Shown here: positions 14,914 through 24,504 of the stretch, piece after piece
Numbering within the stretch: position 1 is the stretch's first letter
Layout of the letters: each line of letters starts with the position of its first letter
Source of the DNA: Phycisphaerae bacterium
GTDB lineage: Bacteria > Planctomycetota > Phycisphaerae > UBA1845 > UTPLA1
Direction: 5' to 3'
Assembly: GCA_023150615.1 (NCBI GenBank)
Contig: JAKLKO010000004.1
Location: forward strand, 1 to 64,000
Length of the DNA: 64,000 nt
Made by a program: the position numbers and the translations under genes
Notes under the pieces: model-generated
The model's database searches: none
What the model saw: only the letters and a program-made list of their open reading frames with translations
Told to the model about the DNA's origin: nothing

Positions 14914-17208
14914 ATGAACCTGCGTCGCCTCGTCGTCGCGGCGGCACTCATCGCCTGCGCCGGCGCCGCCCACCTGCATGCCGAGGACCCCGCCCCCATC
15001 CGCTTCGACGAGCACCGCGTCGTCCGCGTCGATGTCCAGACCAAGCAGCAGCTCGAACGCCTCCTCTCGCTCACCGATGATGTCTGGAGCCATCACCTCC
15101 GGCTTGGCCCGATCGACGTCCGCGTCAGCCCCGCGCAATACGACCGCCTCCGGCAGTCCGGACTCGCCTGCCGTGTCCTCATCCCCGATGTCCAGGCCCT
15201 CATCGACCGCGAGGCGGACCGGCCACGCGGCGTCGGCTTCTTCGACGATTACCACACCTACGCCGACGTCGTCGCCTACATGAACTCGCTTGTCGCGCTC
15301 CGACCCGACCTCGCCCAGACCTTCGTCCTCGGCCAGACGCTCGAGCTGCGCGACATCGTCGGAATCCGCATCACCGGCCCCGGCGGCGGCACGAAGCCCG
15401 GCGCGCTCTTCCACGGCTGCGAGCACGCACGCGAATGGGTCAGCGTCCCCGTCACGCTCTACGTCGCCGACCAGCTCATCCGCAACTACGACACCGATCC
15501 CTACATCCAAGAACTGGTCGACCGCATCGAGTTCTACGTCGTCCCGGTCTTTAACGTCGATGGTTACCTCTATACCTGGTCCAGCAACCGGCTCTGGCGC
15601 AAGAACCGCCGCAACAACGGCGACGGCTCCTTCGGCGTCGACATCAACCGCAACTGGGGCTACCAGTGGGGCGGGGCCGGCGCGAGCCCCACGCCGTCCA
15701 ACGACACCTACCGCGGGCCATCGCCGTTCTCCGAACCCGAAACACAGGTCATGCGCGACTTCATCCTCAGCCACCCCAACATCCGCACCTACAACGACGT
15801 CCACAGCTACTCGCAACTGCTCCTCTGGCCCTGGGGATACACCGCCACCCTCCCCCCCGATCAGGCCGACTTCGATACCATCGGAACCGGAATGGCCAGC
15901 CGCATCTTCGCCGTCCACGGACTGAGCTACACCATCGGCCCAGTCTACGACACCATCTATCCCGCCAGCGGCGTGTCGGTCGACTGGGCCTACGGCGTCG
16001 AGGGCATCTACGCCTTCTCCTTCGAACTGCGCGACACCGGCGCCGACGGCTTCCTCCTGCCTGCATCCCAGATCATCCCCAACGCAGAGGAGATCCTCCC
16101 GGCCCTGCTCTTCCAGGCCGACTGGACCACCGAGCCGCTCAAGATCGACTTCCCGTCCGGACTGCCCAGCCTGCTCGAACCCGCCGTCCCCAACACCCTC
16201 GACGTCCGCGTACGCGACTTCGCCGAAACCGCCCTGACCTCCAGCGCGATGATCCACATCCGAACCGCCCCCACCGACCCCTTCACCCCCTACCCCCTCG
16301 CGCACCTCGGCGGAAGCGACTACGAAGCGACCTTCCCACCGCGCGCCTGCGGCCCCGACACACAGTTCTACATCTCCATCGCGACGCAGCAAGGACACAC
16401 CGTGTACGAACCATCCGACGCCCCCGCTGCCTGGTACAGCGCCCCCGTCGGAACGCTCACCGTCCTCTTCAGCGATGACTTCCAGGCCGATCTCGGCTGG
16501 ACCGTCCAAAACACCAGCCTCTCGACCGGCGCCTGGACGCGCGTCGATCCCGTCGGTACCACCAACAGCGGACAACCCGCGCAGCCCGAAGACGACAACC
16601 CCGCCGGCACCGGCACCTTCTGCTACGTCACCGGCCAGGGAAGCCCCGGCGGCACGGTCGGCGCGGCCGACGTCGACGGCGGGCCGACGCGCCTGCTGTC
16701 GCCCGTCCTCGCGCTGGCCGCCAACCCGAACGCCGACATCAGCTATTCGCGCTGGTTCTACTGCTCCGGCGGAGTGCTCGACAGCCTGATCGTCGAGGTC
16801 TCGAACAACAACGGCGCGAGCTGGTCCGTCGTCGAAACCGTCGCGCCGCAGGCAAACGCGTGGACGACCCGCAGCTTCCGTGTCGCCGACTACGTTGCCC
16901 CGACCGATCAGGTCCGCGTGAGATTCACCGTCGCTGATTCGCCCAACGACTCCCTCACCGAGGCCGCGATCGACGACGTCATCGCCTCCGACCAGGAATG
17001 CACCATCGTGCCCGTGCTCGGCGACGTGAACTGCGACGGCCTGCTCGATTCGCTCGACGCCACGGCGATGGCCGTTGCGCTGACCGACGAAATCGCGTTC
17101 CAAACGACTTATCCGGGCTGCGACATCATGCGCGCCGATATCGATGGAAACCTCGCGCTCGACGGCCGCGACGTCGCCCCCATGAGCGCGCTGCTGATCG
17201 GCCCGTAG
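14914..17208 (+). CDS. Secreted M14 zinc carboxypeptidase with dockerin-like tail
   Basis: 764 residues: signal peptide (1-23), propeptide-like region, then an M14 peptidase domain (about 110-385). Zinc ligands are His171 and Glu174 in CEHAREW and His297 in DVHSYSQ. Substrate contacts include DINRNW near 243, and the catalytic Glu371 lies in FSFELRD. All expected residues are present, so activity is likely. Residues about 500-690 form a jelly-roll or pro-convertase-like beta domain (MAM or CUB-like, uncertain). The C-terminus is dockerin-like (LGDVNCDGLLDSLD, then RADIDGNLALDGRD, ending LLIGP). AAAGGAAT precedes the ATG. Role: extracellular protein degradation. Confidence 0.92.
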   Translation: MNLRRLVVAAALIACAGAAHLHAEDPAPIRFDEHRVVRVDVQTKQQLERLLSLTDDVWSHHLRLGPIDVRVSPAQYDRLRQSGLACRVLIPDVQALIDREADRPRGVGFFDDYHTYADVVAYMNSLVALRPDLAQTFVLGQTLELRDIVGIRITGPGGGTKPGALFHGCEHAREWVSVPVTLYVADQLIRNYDTDPYIQELVDRIEFYVVPVFNVDGYLYTWSSNRLWRKNRRNNGDGSFGVDINRNWGYQWGGAGASPTPSNDTYRGPSPFSEPETQVMRDFILSHPNIRTYNDVHSYSQLLLWPWGYTATLPPDQADFDTIGTGMASRIFAVHGLSYTIGPVYDTIYPASGVSVDWAYGVEGIYAFSFELRDTGADGFLLPASQIIPNAEEILPALLFQADWTTEPLKIDFPSGLPSLLEPAVPNTLDVRVRDFAETALTSSAMIHIRTAPTDPFTPYPLAHLGGSDYEATFPPRACGPDTQFYISIATQQGHTVYEPSDAPAAWYSAPVGTLTVLFSDDFQADLGWTVQNTSLSTGAWTRVDPVGTTNSGQPAQPEDDNPAGTGTFCYVTGQGSPGGTVGAADVDGGPTRLLSPVLALAANPNADISYSRWFYCSGGVLDSLIVEVSNNNGASWSVVETVAPQANAWTTRSFRVADYVAPTDQVRVRFTVADSPNDSLTEAAIDDVIASDQECTIVPVLGDVNCDGLLDSLDATAMAVALTDEIAFQTTYPGCDIMRADIDGNLALDGRDVAPMSALLIGP

Positions 17209-17314
17209 TCCGCGCAACCGCGCGCCATCCCGAATCCCGCCTGGAAAACCGAGGCTTCAGCGTGGGAGCGCGAGGCCAAAGAGCGGGACGGCGAGGCTCT
17301 ACCGCCGAATCGTC

Positions 17315-17334
17315 ATGCCTGCGAAAGCAGGCAT
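17315..17334. repeat. REP-like hairpin with GAAA loop
   Basis: A perfect 8-bp stem ATGCCTGC / GCAGGCAT encloses a GAAA tetraloop and is followed by CCAGACGCC. The same CGTCAT..CCAGACGCC context recurs near 33570, 37988 and 38093, and in degenerate form near 21806. It lies between the convergent genes ending at 17208 and 17366, and may also act as a bidirectional 3' end. Confidence 0.65.
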
Positions 17335-17365
17335 CCAGACGCCTCATCTCGCGCACGGCCTCGAC

Positions 17366-18073
17366 CTACGACCCCCCCGCAGGAGGCGTCGGCCCGACCG
17401 ACTCGCTGCCGTCCGAATTCAGCGGCGCCAGCGGCACGGCCCGCGTGCGCAACCCCAGCCACATCGCCAGCACGAACGCCTCGACGATCAGCCAGTTGAT
17501 GACCAGCAGCCGGACGTTCACGTCGACCGCGCCGCGAATCTCGTAGACCGCGATCCGCGGCTCACCCAGCAGGTTGTCCAGCGCCCCGACGACCTCCGAG
17601 AACACCCGCTCGATCGCGTTCTCGTCGCGCGCGATCCGCACCACCGGCGCGGTCGTCGGTCCCGTCGCGGCCGAGATCGAGGGAAACGTCGTCGGTTTCG
17701 GCGTCGGCGGGGCCTCCGATTCGGCATGCGCGACCGCGGACGGACCCGTCGCCGGCGCAGCGCCGCGCCCCTCGTCTTCGCGCTCCGCGCCCCGTTCGCG
17801 CGGACTCGGCAGGGCGATCTGCTGCGGCGGGTAGGTGCCGTTGAACAGGAACCACGCCAGCCCCACCGCCAGCACCTTTCGCCGCGCCGCACGCCGACTG
17901 CCCAGAAACGCGTCGTAGATCAGCGCGAAGAAGAAGACCAGCAGCAGGATCATCGCCGTCCACGACATCATCGCGTTCGAGGTCATGACGCCGAGGTTCT
18001 GGGCAATCAGCAGCGCCAGAACCACGAGCGTCTGAATCACGAAGGTACCGGGGGAAGATCGTTCGATGGACAT
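17366..18073 (-). CDS. Hypothetical multi-pass membrane protein
   Basis: 235 residues from the ATG at 18073, with GGAG 7 bases upstream; the longer frame upstream lacks a ribosome site. Hydrophobic segments are seen at about 12-32, 38-58, 72-86 and 190-210. Between them lies a long Pro/Ala/Thr/Glu-rich loop (about 90-150), then an amphipathic stretch DENAIERVFSEVVGALDNLL. No family is recognised. It is convergent with the carboxypeptidase gene. Confidence 0.7.
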   Translation of the reverse strand: MSIERSSPGTFVIQTLVVLALLIAQNLGVMTSNAMMSWTAMILLLVFFFALIYDAFLGSRRAARRKVLAVGLAWFLFNGTYPPQQIALPSPRERGAEREDEGRGAAPATGPSAVAHAESEAPPTPKPTTFPSISAATGPTTAPVVRIARDENAIERVFSEVVGALDNLLGEPRIAVYEIRGAVDVNVRLLVINWLIVEAFVLAMWLGLRTRAVPLAPLNSDGSESVGPTPPAGGS

Positions 18074-18590
18074 CGTCCGCTCCGGATGGACCGCGCCGGA
18101 TGTTCGAGCCGTCGAACGTCCGTCGCCGGCCGTCGCGTCGATCGCGCGGTACGACGCTGCGCCAACTCGCCGATCCACCATACTACGGAGGATCGTCCCC
18201 GTTGTTAAGCCCGCCCAATCCGCCCCAGAACCGCCGCATCGACCTGGGCAAAGAGGATCTTCGCCCTACCGGTCAGGCGAGGTTTGCGAAATCTTTTTTG
18301 GATCCAAGCACGGTGTTGACATGGGTCGCATAGGCTGAAGGGCGTCACATCAATCCGCGCTTCGCCGACCTCCCTTGCCACGCCGGATGCCCGCTTCGAA
18401 GCGGGCGCCGGCGTCGCCCCGCGCGGCCCCGACGATCGACGCGCGGCAGGCGACGGGCAGGGACCGTTCCACATTTCAGGTCCGCAGTCCCGCCGACCCC
18501 CATCGCCCGGACCGCGACACACGACCGTCGCCGGCGTCCCTCACCAAATCAGGAATCCCGGACAGAAGCGCCGAACCCGCCACGCAACCG
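18074..18590. other. Gene-free interval
   Basis: About 500 bases between the membrane protein gene start and the end of the GH57-like gene. Short open frames here have no ribosome site or recognisable product. A TTGACA-like hexamer near 18313 has no convincing -10 partner and no gene follows it. No repeat is seen. Confidence 0.45.
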
Positions 18591-21500
18591 CTACGGCCCG
18601 ATCACCGCCGCAACGAACTCCCCCAGGTCCCCGCCATCCACCACGCCGCTTCCATCCATGTCCGCCGCGCGCACGCGCTCGACCGTCAAGTCCAGCCCCA
18701 GCGCCACCGGCGCGAACAGCGGCACGTCCGACACATCCACGCGCCAATCCCCGTTCAGGTCCCCGCGCCGGAACGTCTCGACACGAACGTACTCCGCCGC
18801 GTCGATGTTCCCATCGCCGTTCACCGACGCCGGAACCTGCGCCGATGCGATCAGCCCCGCCCCATCATTCGTCCCGTACGCGCCGAACGCCAGCCACACC
18901 GCCTCCGGCATCGACCCCAGTTCCGCCGCCAGATCGATCGTCCCCTCCAGCACTCCCCCGTTCGCCCCCGTCGCCGACTGCACCGCGACGCCCGCGCCCC
19001 CGTCGAACCAGCCGGTGTAGTTGTTGTTGTTCTCATCCGCGACGAACGCGCTCCAGTTCGCCACCTGACCCGCCTTCGCCCACGGCGCCGCGCGGAGCGA
19101 CCCCGGCGCGCCCGCCACGAAGATGAAATGATCGTTGCCCTCGCCCGCGTCGTTCGAAGAGACGTACAGCGTCGTGCCTCGCACCCCCGCATGCAGCGCC
19201 AGCGCGCCGTTCTGCGAAACCAGCGTCGCATCCGCATCCCGAACACCGTCCATCACCCAGGACGCCACCGTCCCCGTCACCGATACGTGCCAGTCCTGCC
19301 CGTTGTTGTTGTCCCACACCCCCGCGCCGTTGTTGAACGCCACGTCCACCGAACTCGCCGACCCCGGCACCGACACCGATGCCTCCCACCGGCCGCTCGA
19401 ACCGTTGAACATCATCGCCGCATCATTCGGCAACACCGTCTGCCAGTTGTTGAAGCCGATGTGCGCCTTCACCTGCGTGGCACTCGCCAGCGGCCCGCCC
19501 TCCGCATCGTACGAGATCAGCACCGGCTGGCCCGCCACCGCCGGATTCGGCGTCCAGATCACGCGCTCCCCGCCCGGCGGACCGCCGCCCGAGCCATCGC
19601 CGACATACACGTGCTGGATCGGCGTGCGGCGCACCGCACCGCGCGTGTCGATCGCCTCGACGTAATAGTCGACCAGCTTGCTGCGGATCCCCGTGACCTG
19701 CGCCGTGTACTGCGTGGCGATGTGCGTCGGCATCACGAAGAAGTCGATGCTCGGGTCGTTGTACACGTTGCCGCCCGGAAAGGCCCGCGCCGTCATCGCC
19801 AGCGATTGCCACGACCCGACGCCCGATCCGCCCGCGTACGTTCGGTTCGCATCCGTCACCGCCGCGTCGTCGTCGAGCCGGTACTTCAGCATCACCGACG
19901 ACAGCCCCGACACGTCGTACGCGAACGTCCAGATCCAGAAGTCGCCGTCGCTCTGCACCGGCTGGTAGCCGTGCGCCGGTCCGAAGTTCAGCGACCCCGG
20001 ATTGTACGGAAATCGCTGCGGAATCCAGACCGTCGGCGGCGTCTGGTCCGCCGACCCGTCGCCGATCACGCCGTCCGCCAGGCTCACCGCTCGGTTGCAC
20101 GCGATCGTCGGCTTCACCTCGTGATCCAGCGGCGTGCCGTAGTACATGAACCCGCTGTTCAGGCCCGCCAGGAAATAGTGCCATGCCCGCTCGGCCGGCG
20201 TCGTCGTCCCGTCCGGATACAGAATCTTCGCGACGTTCACGCCGCCCGCGATCTGCTCCGCCGTGTCGACGTGGTTCTGCGCCGCCGTGATGATCGCCCA
20301 GTTTCGCTCATCGACGTGCCAGCCGTTGGCGATGTCCACCTGACCGCTCGAGTTCAGCAGCGGCCAGTTCCAGTTCAGAAACGTCGGCGAACCGAAATCC
20401 CCGTCCGCGTTCACCCACGCGCCATCCTCCACGTGCACCACGTCCTCCGCCGGGACCGGATGGTCCGCCAGGTACTGCTCCACCGTTGTCGACACGTAGC
20501 CCGCCGGCGTCGCCACGTTGTTCACGAAGTTCGGCACGGCCTCCATGTAATAGCTGTATCCGCCGCCCCACGCGTTGTCGCCGTCGTGCGCCAGCAGCAC
20601 GAGCTGCGGTCGGTCCGCCGGGTTCTGCGTCGCCAGCGTGTTGAAGCCGTCCAGCCCGATCGGCGCGTAGCCGTCCTGCCAGCCCATCGCCTGGTCCGCC
20701 GGCACGACGACGATCGTCGACGCCGCGCCCGTGTTCGGATCGACGTACCGCGCGCGGTGCGGCGTGTAGGCGTACGGATACGCGTTCACGGGCGCGCAGC
20801 CGCGCGAGATGCTCGTCCGAAGCCAGTTCGACTGTGATGGATTCATCCGATCCGCCGCGTTCGGCGGCTCGCAGTTCACGCCGCCGCTGCCCAGCACCAG
20901 CGGGTAGTTCGCGCACGCCCGCGAGATGTGCTCGTTCGACACCACCACCCACTCGACGCCCTCCGCCGCCAGCGCCGGAATCAGCCGCTCCGAGAACGCC
21001 ATCTCCGACGGAAAGAACCCCCGGCTCCGCGCCGGCGACAGCGTCCACGCATCCCCGTAAATCTCCTTGTAAAGCTGAATCTCCTTCCGCACCGTGCTCT
21101 CGTCGCACAGCGGCAGCAGCGGATGATGAAACGCGAACAACACGATGTCGCAACGCGGCTTGCCGCCCGTCGTCGACCAGCCCCGCGCCTCGCGGAACCC
21201 AGAGTGCCACGCCGATGAGTAACCGAGCTGCCCCGCTGCACCGAGGCTTGTCACGTTCTCGATCAGGCCGCCCGAGAAGCTGACCTGAACGCCCGCCTCC
21301 GGTCGACCGCGAATCAGGTTGATCGAGTCCCGCGGCCGGTGCTGATACGCCGCCACGCGATCGGCCAGCGAGAAGATGCCCCGCAGATCATCCGCCGGAT
21401 GCGCGGCGCCGCCGTCCTTCTGCTGGATTGATTGCCACGCCCGCTCGTAGCGATCCGCGCCGCTCGCCTGCTGTGCCGGCCAGTAGATCGGCTGCTCGAG

Positions 21501-21596
21501 ATGCCACAGGTAGGTGAAGTGAACGCCCTCGCCGAAGGCCGGCGCCGCGCACGCCGCAGCTATCACCGCCACCACCCGTCCGATCCGCTCCGCCAT
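18591..21596 (-). CDS. Secreted GH57-like starch-active enzyme with starch-binding and dockerin-like modules
   Basis: 1001 residues. A signal peptide (1-22) precedes a GH57-like domain beginning HFTYLWHLEQPIYWP, the family's first motif. GFFPSEMAFS near 195-205 is the likely nucleophile-Glu motif, and LLAHDGDNAWGG near 335 the likely acid/base region. A second half includes a CBM25/26-like starch-binding segment (IWTPNPAVAGQPVLISYDAE, then HIGFNNWQTV). The C-terminus is dockerin-like (RRGDLNGDWRVDVSD, then DMDGSGVVDGGD, ending AAVIGP). GAGGAG precedes the ATG. Family knowledge suggests alpha-glucan hydrolysis outside the cell; exact specificity is unknown. Confidence 0.82.
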   Translation of the reverse strand: MAERIGRVVAVIAAACAAPAFGEGVHFTYLWHLEQPIYWPAQQASGADRYERAWQSIQQKDGGAAHPADDLRGIFSLADRVAAYQHRPRDSINLIRGRPEAGVQVSFSGGLIENVTSLGAAGQLGYSSAWHSGFREARGWSTTGGKPRCDIVLFAFHHPLLPLCDESTVRKEIQLYKEIYGDAWTLSPARSRGFFPSEMAFSERLIPALAAEGVEWVVVSNEHISRACANYPLVLGSGGVNCEPPNAADRMNPSQSNWLRTSISRGCAPVNAYPYAYTPHRARYVDPNTGAASTIVVVPADQAMGWQDGYAPIGLDGFNTLATQNPADRPQLVLLAHDGDNAWGGGYSYYMEAVPNFVNNVATPAGYVSTTVEQYLADHPVPAEDVVHVEDGAWVNADGDFGSPTFLNWNWPLLNSSGQVDIANGWHVDERNWAIITAAQNHVDTAEQIAGGVNVAKILYPDGTTTPAERAWHYFLAGLNSGFMYYGTPLDHEVKPTIACNRAVSLADGVIGDGSADQTPPTVWIPQRFPYNPGSLNFGPAHGYQPVQSDGDFWIWTFAYDVSGLSSVMLKYRLDDDAAVTDANRTYAGGSGVGSWQSLAMTARAFPGGNVYNDPSIDFFVMPTHIATQYTAQVTGIRSKLVDYYVEAIDTRGAVRRTPIQHVYVGDGSGGGPPGGERVIWTPNPAVAGQPVLISYDAEGGPLASATQVKAHIGFNNWQTVLPNDAAMMFNGSSGRWEASVSVPGSASSVDVAFNNGAGVWDNNNGQDWHVSVTGTVASWVMDGVRDADATLVSQNGALALHAGVRGTTLYVSSNDAGEGNDHFIFVAGAPGSLRAAPWAKAGQVANWSAFVADENNNNYTGWFDGGAGVAVQSATGANGGVLEGTIDLAAELGSMPEAVWLAFGAYGTNDGAGLIASAQVPASVNGDGNIDAAEYVRVETFRRGDLNGDWRVDVSDVPLFAPVALGLDLTVERVRAADMDGSGVVDGGDLGEFVAAVIGP

Positions 21597-21954
21597 CCGG
21601 CGACTCCTCGTCGCGCCGCAGCTCGCCTCCCAAGGTAAAACAGTTTACCCGCGAATTCCAACGCGATTCAAGTCGTGTTCAACCACCCCCGACCCCCCGC
21701 AGCCCGAAGCGCGATCCGCTTGCATCGCACGGCGACGCCCATGCCGAGCCATTCCGCAGCAAACGCGCACGCCGCGCCCCAACCGTGCAGCCAACGCCGC
21801 CCCTGCGTCACTCCCGCGCAAGCGCAAATCCAGACGCCCCGCGTCGCGCAGGCCTGCGTCCGCCATCCCGCGCATTCGCAACCACAAAGTGGCGCGGGCG
21901 ATTGCAGACGCGCCCACGCCACGAAAACGAAAACACTGCGGCAAGAACCGTCGA
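21597..21954. other. Intergenic region with a degenerate REP-like element
   Basis: No gene is supported. Near 21806-21836 the sequence CGTCACTCCCGCGCAAGCG..AATCCAGACGCC is a decayed form of the GNRA hairpin element found elsewhere in the window. The stem is broken on the right side. The gap lies between the start of the GH57-like gene and the end of the PEP-CTERM gene. Confidence 0.5.
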
Positions 21955-22584
21955 CTACCGCCCGCGGCGAATCAGCAGACTCGCCACCCCCAACAGGCTC
22001 AGCACCCCCGGCTCCGGAAACACGCGGAACCCCAGCTCGAACGGCGCCGACGCCCCGTGCAGTCCGGCCAGATCGACCAGCCGGAACGTGCCGAAGTACG
22101 TCTCGCCGATCTCCGCGCCGGCCACATCGACCGCGTAGATCAGGTCGAGGTGAAACGCGCCCGACAGCGGAGGGGCGTGCGGAAACTCAAAGACCGATCC
22201 ATCGCCCGGCAGCACCTCGACCGCCGTGAACGGATCGAAGAGGTGCAATCCCGCGTCGAACGAGACCCGCTCCAGACCGACACGATGCCCGGACAGCAGC
22301 AGGAAGAGATCCGGCGGCTCGTCCACCGAAACGCTCTCCCATCCCGGTACCGTGTTGACGTAGTAGTCCTCGAACACCCCCTCGCCGGGCAACAGCTCGA
22401 TCTTCTCGCTCCCATCGAGAATCGCCTCGTCGCCGTGGATCTGGAGCACGTGTCCGGCCGTACCGTCCTGGCCGATCTCAAAGTCCGAGTGCATCTCGCC
22501 GGCCCATGCACGCAACGACGTCGAAACCACCGCCAGCAGCGCGACCGCGCCGAAACTCGATACTCGAATGCTCCGTCCGCTCAT
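21955..22584 (-). CDS. PEP-CTERM exported protein
   Basis: 209 residues from the ATG at 22584, with GGAGG upstream. The signal peptide covers about 1-26. The mature beta-rich part is mostly hydrophobic strands without a recognised catalytic motif. The C-terminus carries a textbook PEP-CTERM signal: FPEPG, a short hydrophobic helix (VLSLLGVASLLI) and a basic RRGR end. Such proteins are handled by exosortase-type systems and usually end up on the surface or in the extracellular matrix. It is transcribed with the dockerin-tailed gene at 22622, 37 bases upstream. Confidence 0.82.
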   Translation of the reverse strand: MSGRSIRVSSFGAVALLAVVSTSLRAWAGEMHSDFEIGQDGTAGHVLQIHGDEAILDGSEKIELLPGEGVFEDYYVNTVPGWESVSVDEPPDLFLLLSGHRVGLERVSFDAGLHLFDPFTAVEVLPGDGSVFEFPHAPPLSGAFHLDLIYAVDVAGAEIGETYFGTFRLVDLAGLHGASAPFELGFRVFPEPGVLSLLGVASLLIRRGR

Positions 22585-22621
22585 GACGCCGTACCCTCCG
22601 GAGGCCGCAATCGACCCTCCT

Positions 22622-24454
22622 CTAGAAACCCGGATACACCCCCAGGAACCACCCGATGTCGTCCCCGTTCGGCGATCCACTCTCATCCAAATCACTGCGC
22701 TCCACGTACGCCGGCGTCGTCTCCAGACCCAGAAGCACGTTCACGAACAGGTTCCGGTCCGTCGCGTCCACATCGCCGTCTCCGTCGATGTCCCCCGCCA
22801 CCGCCGCGGGCGGCAGCACGCTCAGACTCAGCACCGCGCTGTCCGACTCGGACGGATAGCTCGCGTCGAAGTCGTGAATGCTGTCGTCGCACGAAATCGT
22901 AACTGAATACGGCGACCCCGGCGCCGTGCCCGCCGCCGGCGTTCCTGAAATCACGCCCGTGCTCGGATCCATCGACAGTCCGCCCGGCAGGCCGGTCGCC
23001 ATCCAGTTCTTGAACGGCGGCGTGCCCTCGGCGCTCAGCGCGAACGAATACGCCTCGCCCTCCTGCGCCGCCGGTAGCGACCCCGTGACGATCTCCAGCG
23101 GCGCCTTGCGAATCCCGAGCATCGCGAAGACCGCGACGCGATGGCTCCCGGTGTAATCCCCGAAGCTGATCCGATTCAAAACCTTGCCCGAATCCACCGG
23201 CGTCGCGGCGCGGAACAGGAAGAAGTTCTCGCCGCCCGCCCCGTCGATCGCCGTGCCCGTGCTCCGCGAAAAACCCGCCGAGCGGTCGCCGTTCCGACCC
23301 ACCGCCGTCCACGGACGCGGCGTCGCCGTCTGCTGCCAGTCCTCGATCGGCCGGTACGGAAGGTAACTGCTGCTGCCCTTGCGGATGTCGACCGTCGCCG
23401 TGGAATTGTCCGCGTACGCGAACGTCACGCTCACGATGTCCGACGTGCTCAGCGCGCCGGCAGCCCCGACCAGGAACTCGACGCTCAGGTACGCATCCGC
23501 CTGGCCCGTCAGCGTCAGGTCGAGCATCCCCGCCATCGACAGCGCGCCGTTGTCCAGCCGCGCGTTGAAGTTCGACCCCGCCAGTCCCGCGCCCCCCGGC
23601 CCGCCGAGCTGAAACCCCGCGAGCAGACCGCCGACCGGCAGACCTGCGCTCGTGCCGTAGTTCCCGTTCAGCACCCACATTCGTCCCCCGCTGTCGAAGG
23701 CCGTCGGCGCGTCCGCCCCGTCGCTGTCCACCACGTCGGCGTTGAACAGTCCGCTCATATCGAGCGGCACGAGCGCCGCGCGGCCCGGAACGCTCGTGAC
23801 GTAGTAGCTGGACGCGTCCGAATCGATCCACGCATCGGACGTGAACTGAACGTCCAGCCGAACCAGCCCCGGCCGGCGCAGAAGGAACAGCGGATGCACG
23901 TGCCCGCCGTTGAACGCGTCGCCGAACGCGTACTCGTCGTTGTCCTCGACCATCCGCGGCGAGCCGAACGGGTTGTAAATCGAAAACTCCGCCGGCGCGG
24001 TGTAGCCCAAGCGCTTCAGCGACACGCTGAAATTCGCCGGCGGCGGATCGAGGTAGTTGAGATTCAGATCGTGCGGCGTCGGATCCGGATCGCACGCCGG
24101 ACTCGCCGGACACGGCGGCGCGGCATAGTCGAACCCCAGCCCGTTCGCCCCGCTCGTGCTGAAGCCGTACCCGCCGAATCGCGGCCGCGCATACGAACTG
24201 ATCAGCGGGATCCGCAGGATCGGGATGATCGCCCCCGGCGGAATCGTCGGACCGTGGCCCGATGCGCCGACCAGCCCGCTGGCCGAGAACAGCTTCAGCG
24301 GCGTCCCGCCCGTCGGACCTTGTCCGATGACGAGGTGATCCTGCGCCTCCGAAACCGGCGCGAGCGACATCGCCCCGGTCAGCACCGCCCCGATGATCAA
24401 ACCGCGCGCCGCGAAGGACCGCACGGCCGCGCCGTACGAATGGATCACGCTCAT
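22622..24454 (-). CDS. Secreted putative-Ig protein with dockerin-like tail
   Basis: 610 residues; signal peptide about 1-37 (long, ending SEAQ). The large N-terminal part has no recognised family. Around residues 455-545 a He_PIG/putative Ig domain is visible (GSLPAAQEGEAYSFALSAEG, then GLSMDPSTGVISGTP). The last 65 residues are dockerin-like (AGDIDGDGDVDATDRNLF, then RSDLDESGSPNGDDIGWF). Unlike three other proteins nearby it ends in VYPGF, not IGP. A GGGGA site lies before the ATG. Its role is probably extracellular binding. Confidence 0.82.
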   Translation of the reverse strand: MSVIHSYGAAVRSFAARGLIIGAVLTGAMSLAPVSEAQDHLVIGQGPTGGTPLKLFSASGLVGASGHGPTIPPGAIIPILRIPLISSYARPRFGGYGFSTSGANGLGFDYAAPPCPASPACDPDPTPHDLNLNYLDPPPANFSVSLKRLGYTAPAEFSIYNPFGSPRMVEDNDEYAFGDAFNGGHVHPLFLLRRPGLVRLDVQFTSDAWIDSDASSYYVTSVPGRAALVPLDMSGLFNADVVDSDGADAPTAFDSGGRMWVLNGNYGTSAGLPVGGLLAGFQLGGPGGAGLAGSNFNARLDNGALSMAGMLDLTLTGQADAYLSVEFLVGAAGALSTSDIVSVTFAYADNSTATVDIRKGSSSYLPYRPIEDWQQTATPRPWTAVGRNGDRSAGFSRSTGTAIDGAGGENFFLFRAATPVDSGKVLNRISFGDYTGSHRVAVFAMLGIRKAPLEIVTGSLPAAQEGEAYSFALSAEGTPPFKNWMATGLPGGLSMDPSTGVISGTPAAGTAPGSPYSVTISCDDSIHDFDASYPSESDSAVLSLSVLPPAAVAGDIDGDGDVDATDRNLFVNVLLGLETTPAYVERSDLDESGSPNGDDIGWFLGVYPGF

Positions 24455-24504
24455 GTCTCAGTCCCCGATTCGTCGCGAGCGTCGAGTCCGACGCCGACGA
24501 CGGC

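Noticed and set aside
14845-17217. A minus-strand open frame of 790 codons opposite the carboxypeptidase gene
   Set aside because: Gly/Val/Asp-rich antisense reading of a confident M14 gene. No ribosome site and no motif.
18300-18335. TTGACA promoter near 18313
   Set aside because: No -10 box at suitable spacing and no plus-strand gene follows within 500 bases.
18375-20837. A plus-strand open frame of 820 codons opposite the GH57-like gene
   Set aside because: Composition is extremely Arg/His/Pro-rich with no domains, and it mirrors a clear gene on the other strand. It is a product of high GC.
21645-21944. A 99-codon minus-strand open frame
   Set aside because: It reads through a REP-like element and lacks a ribosome site or any recognisable domain.
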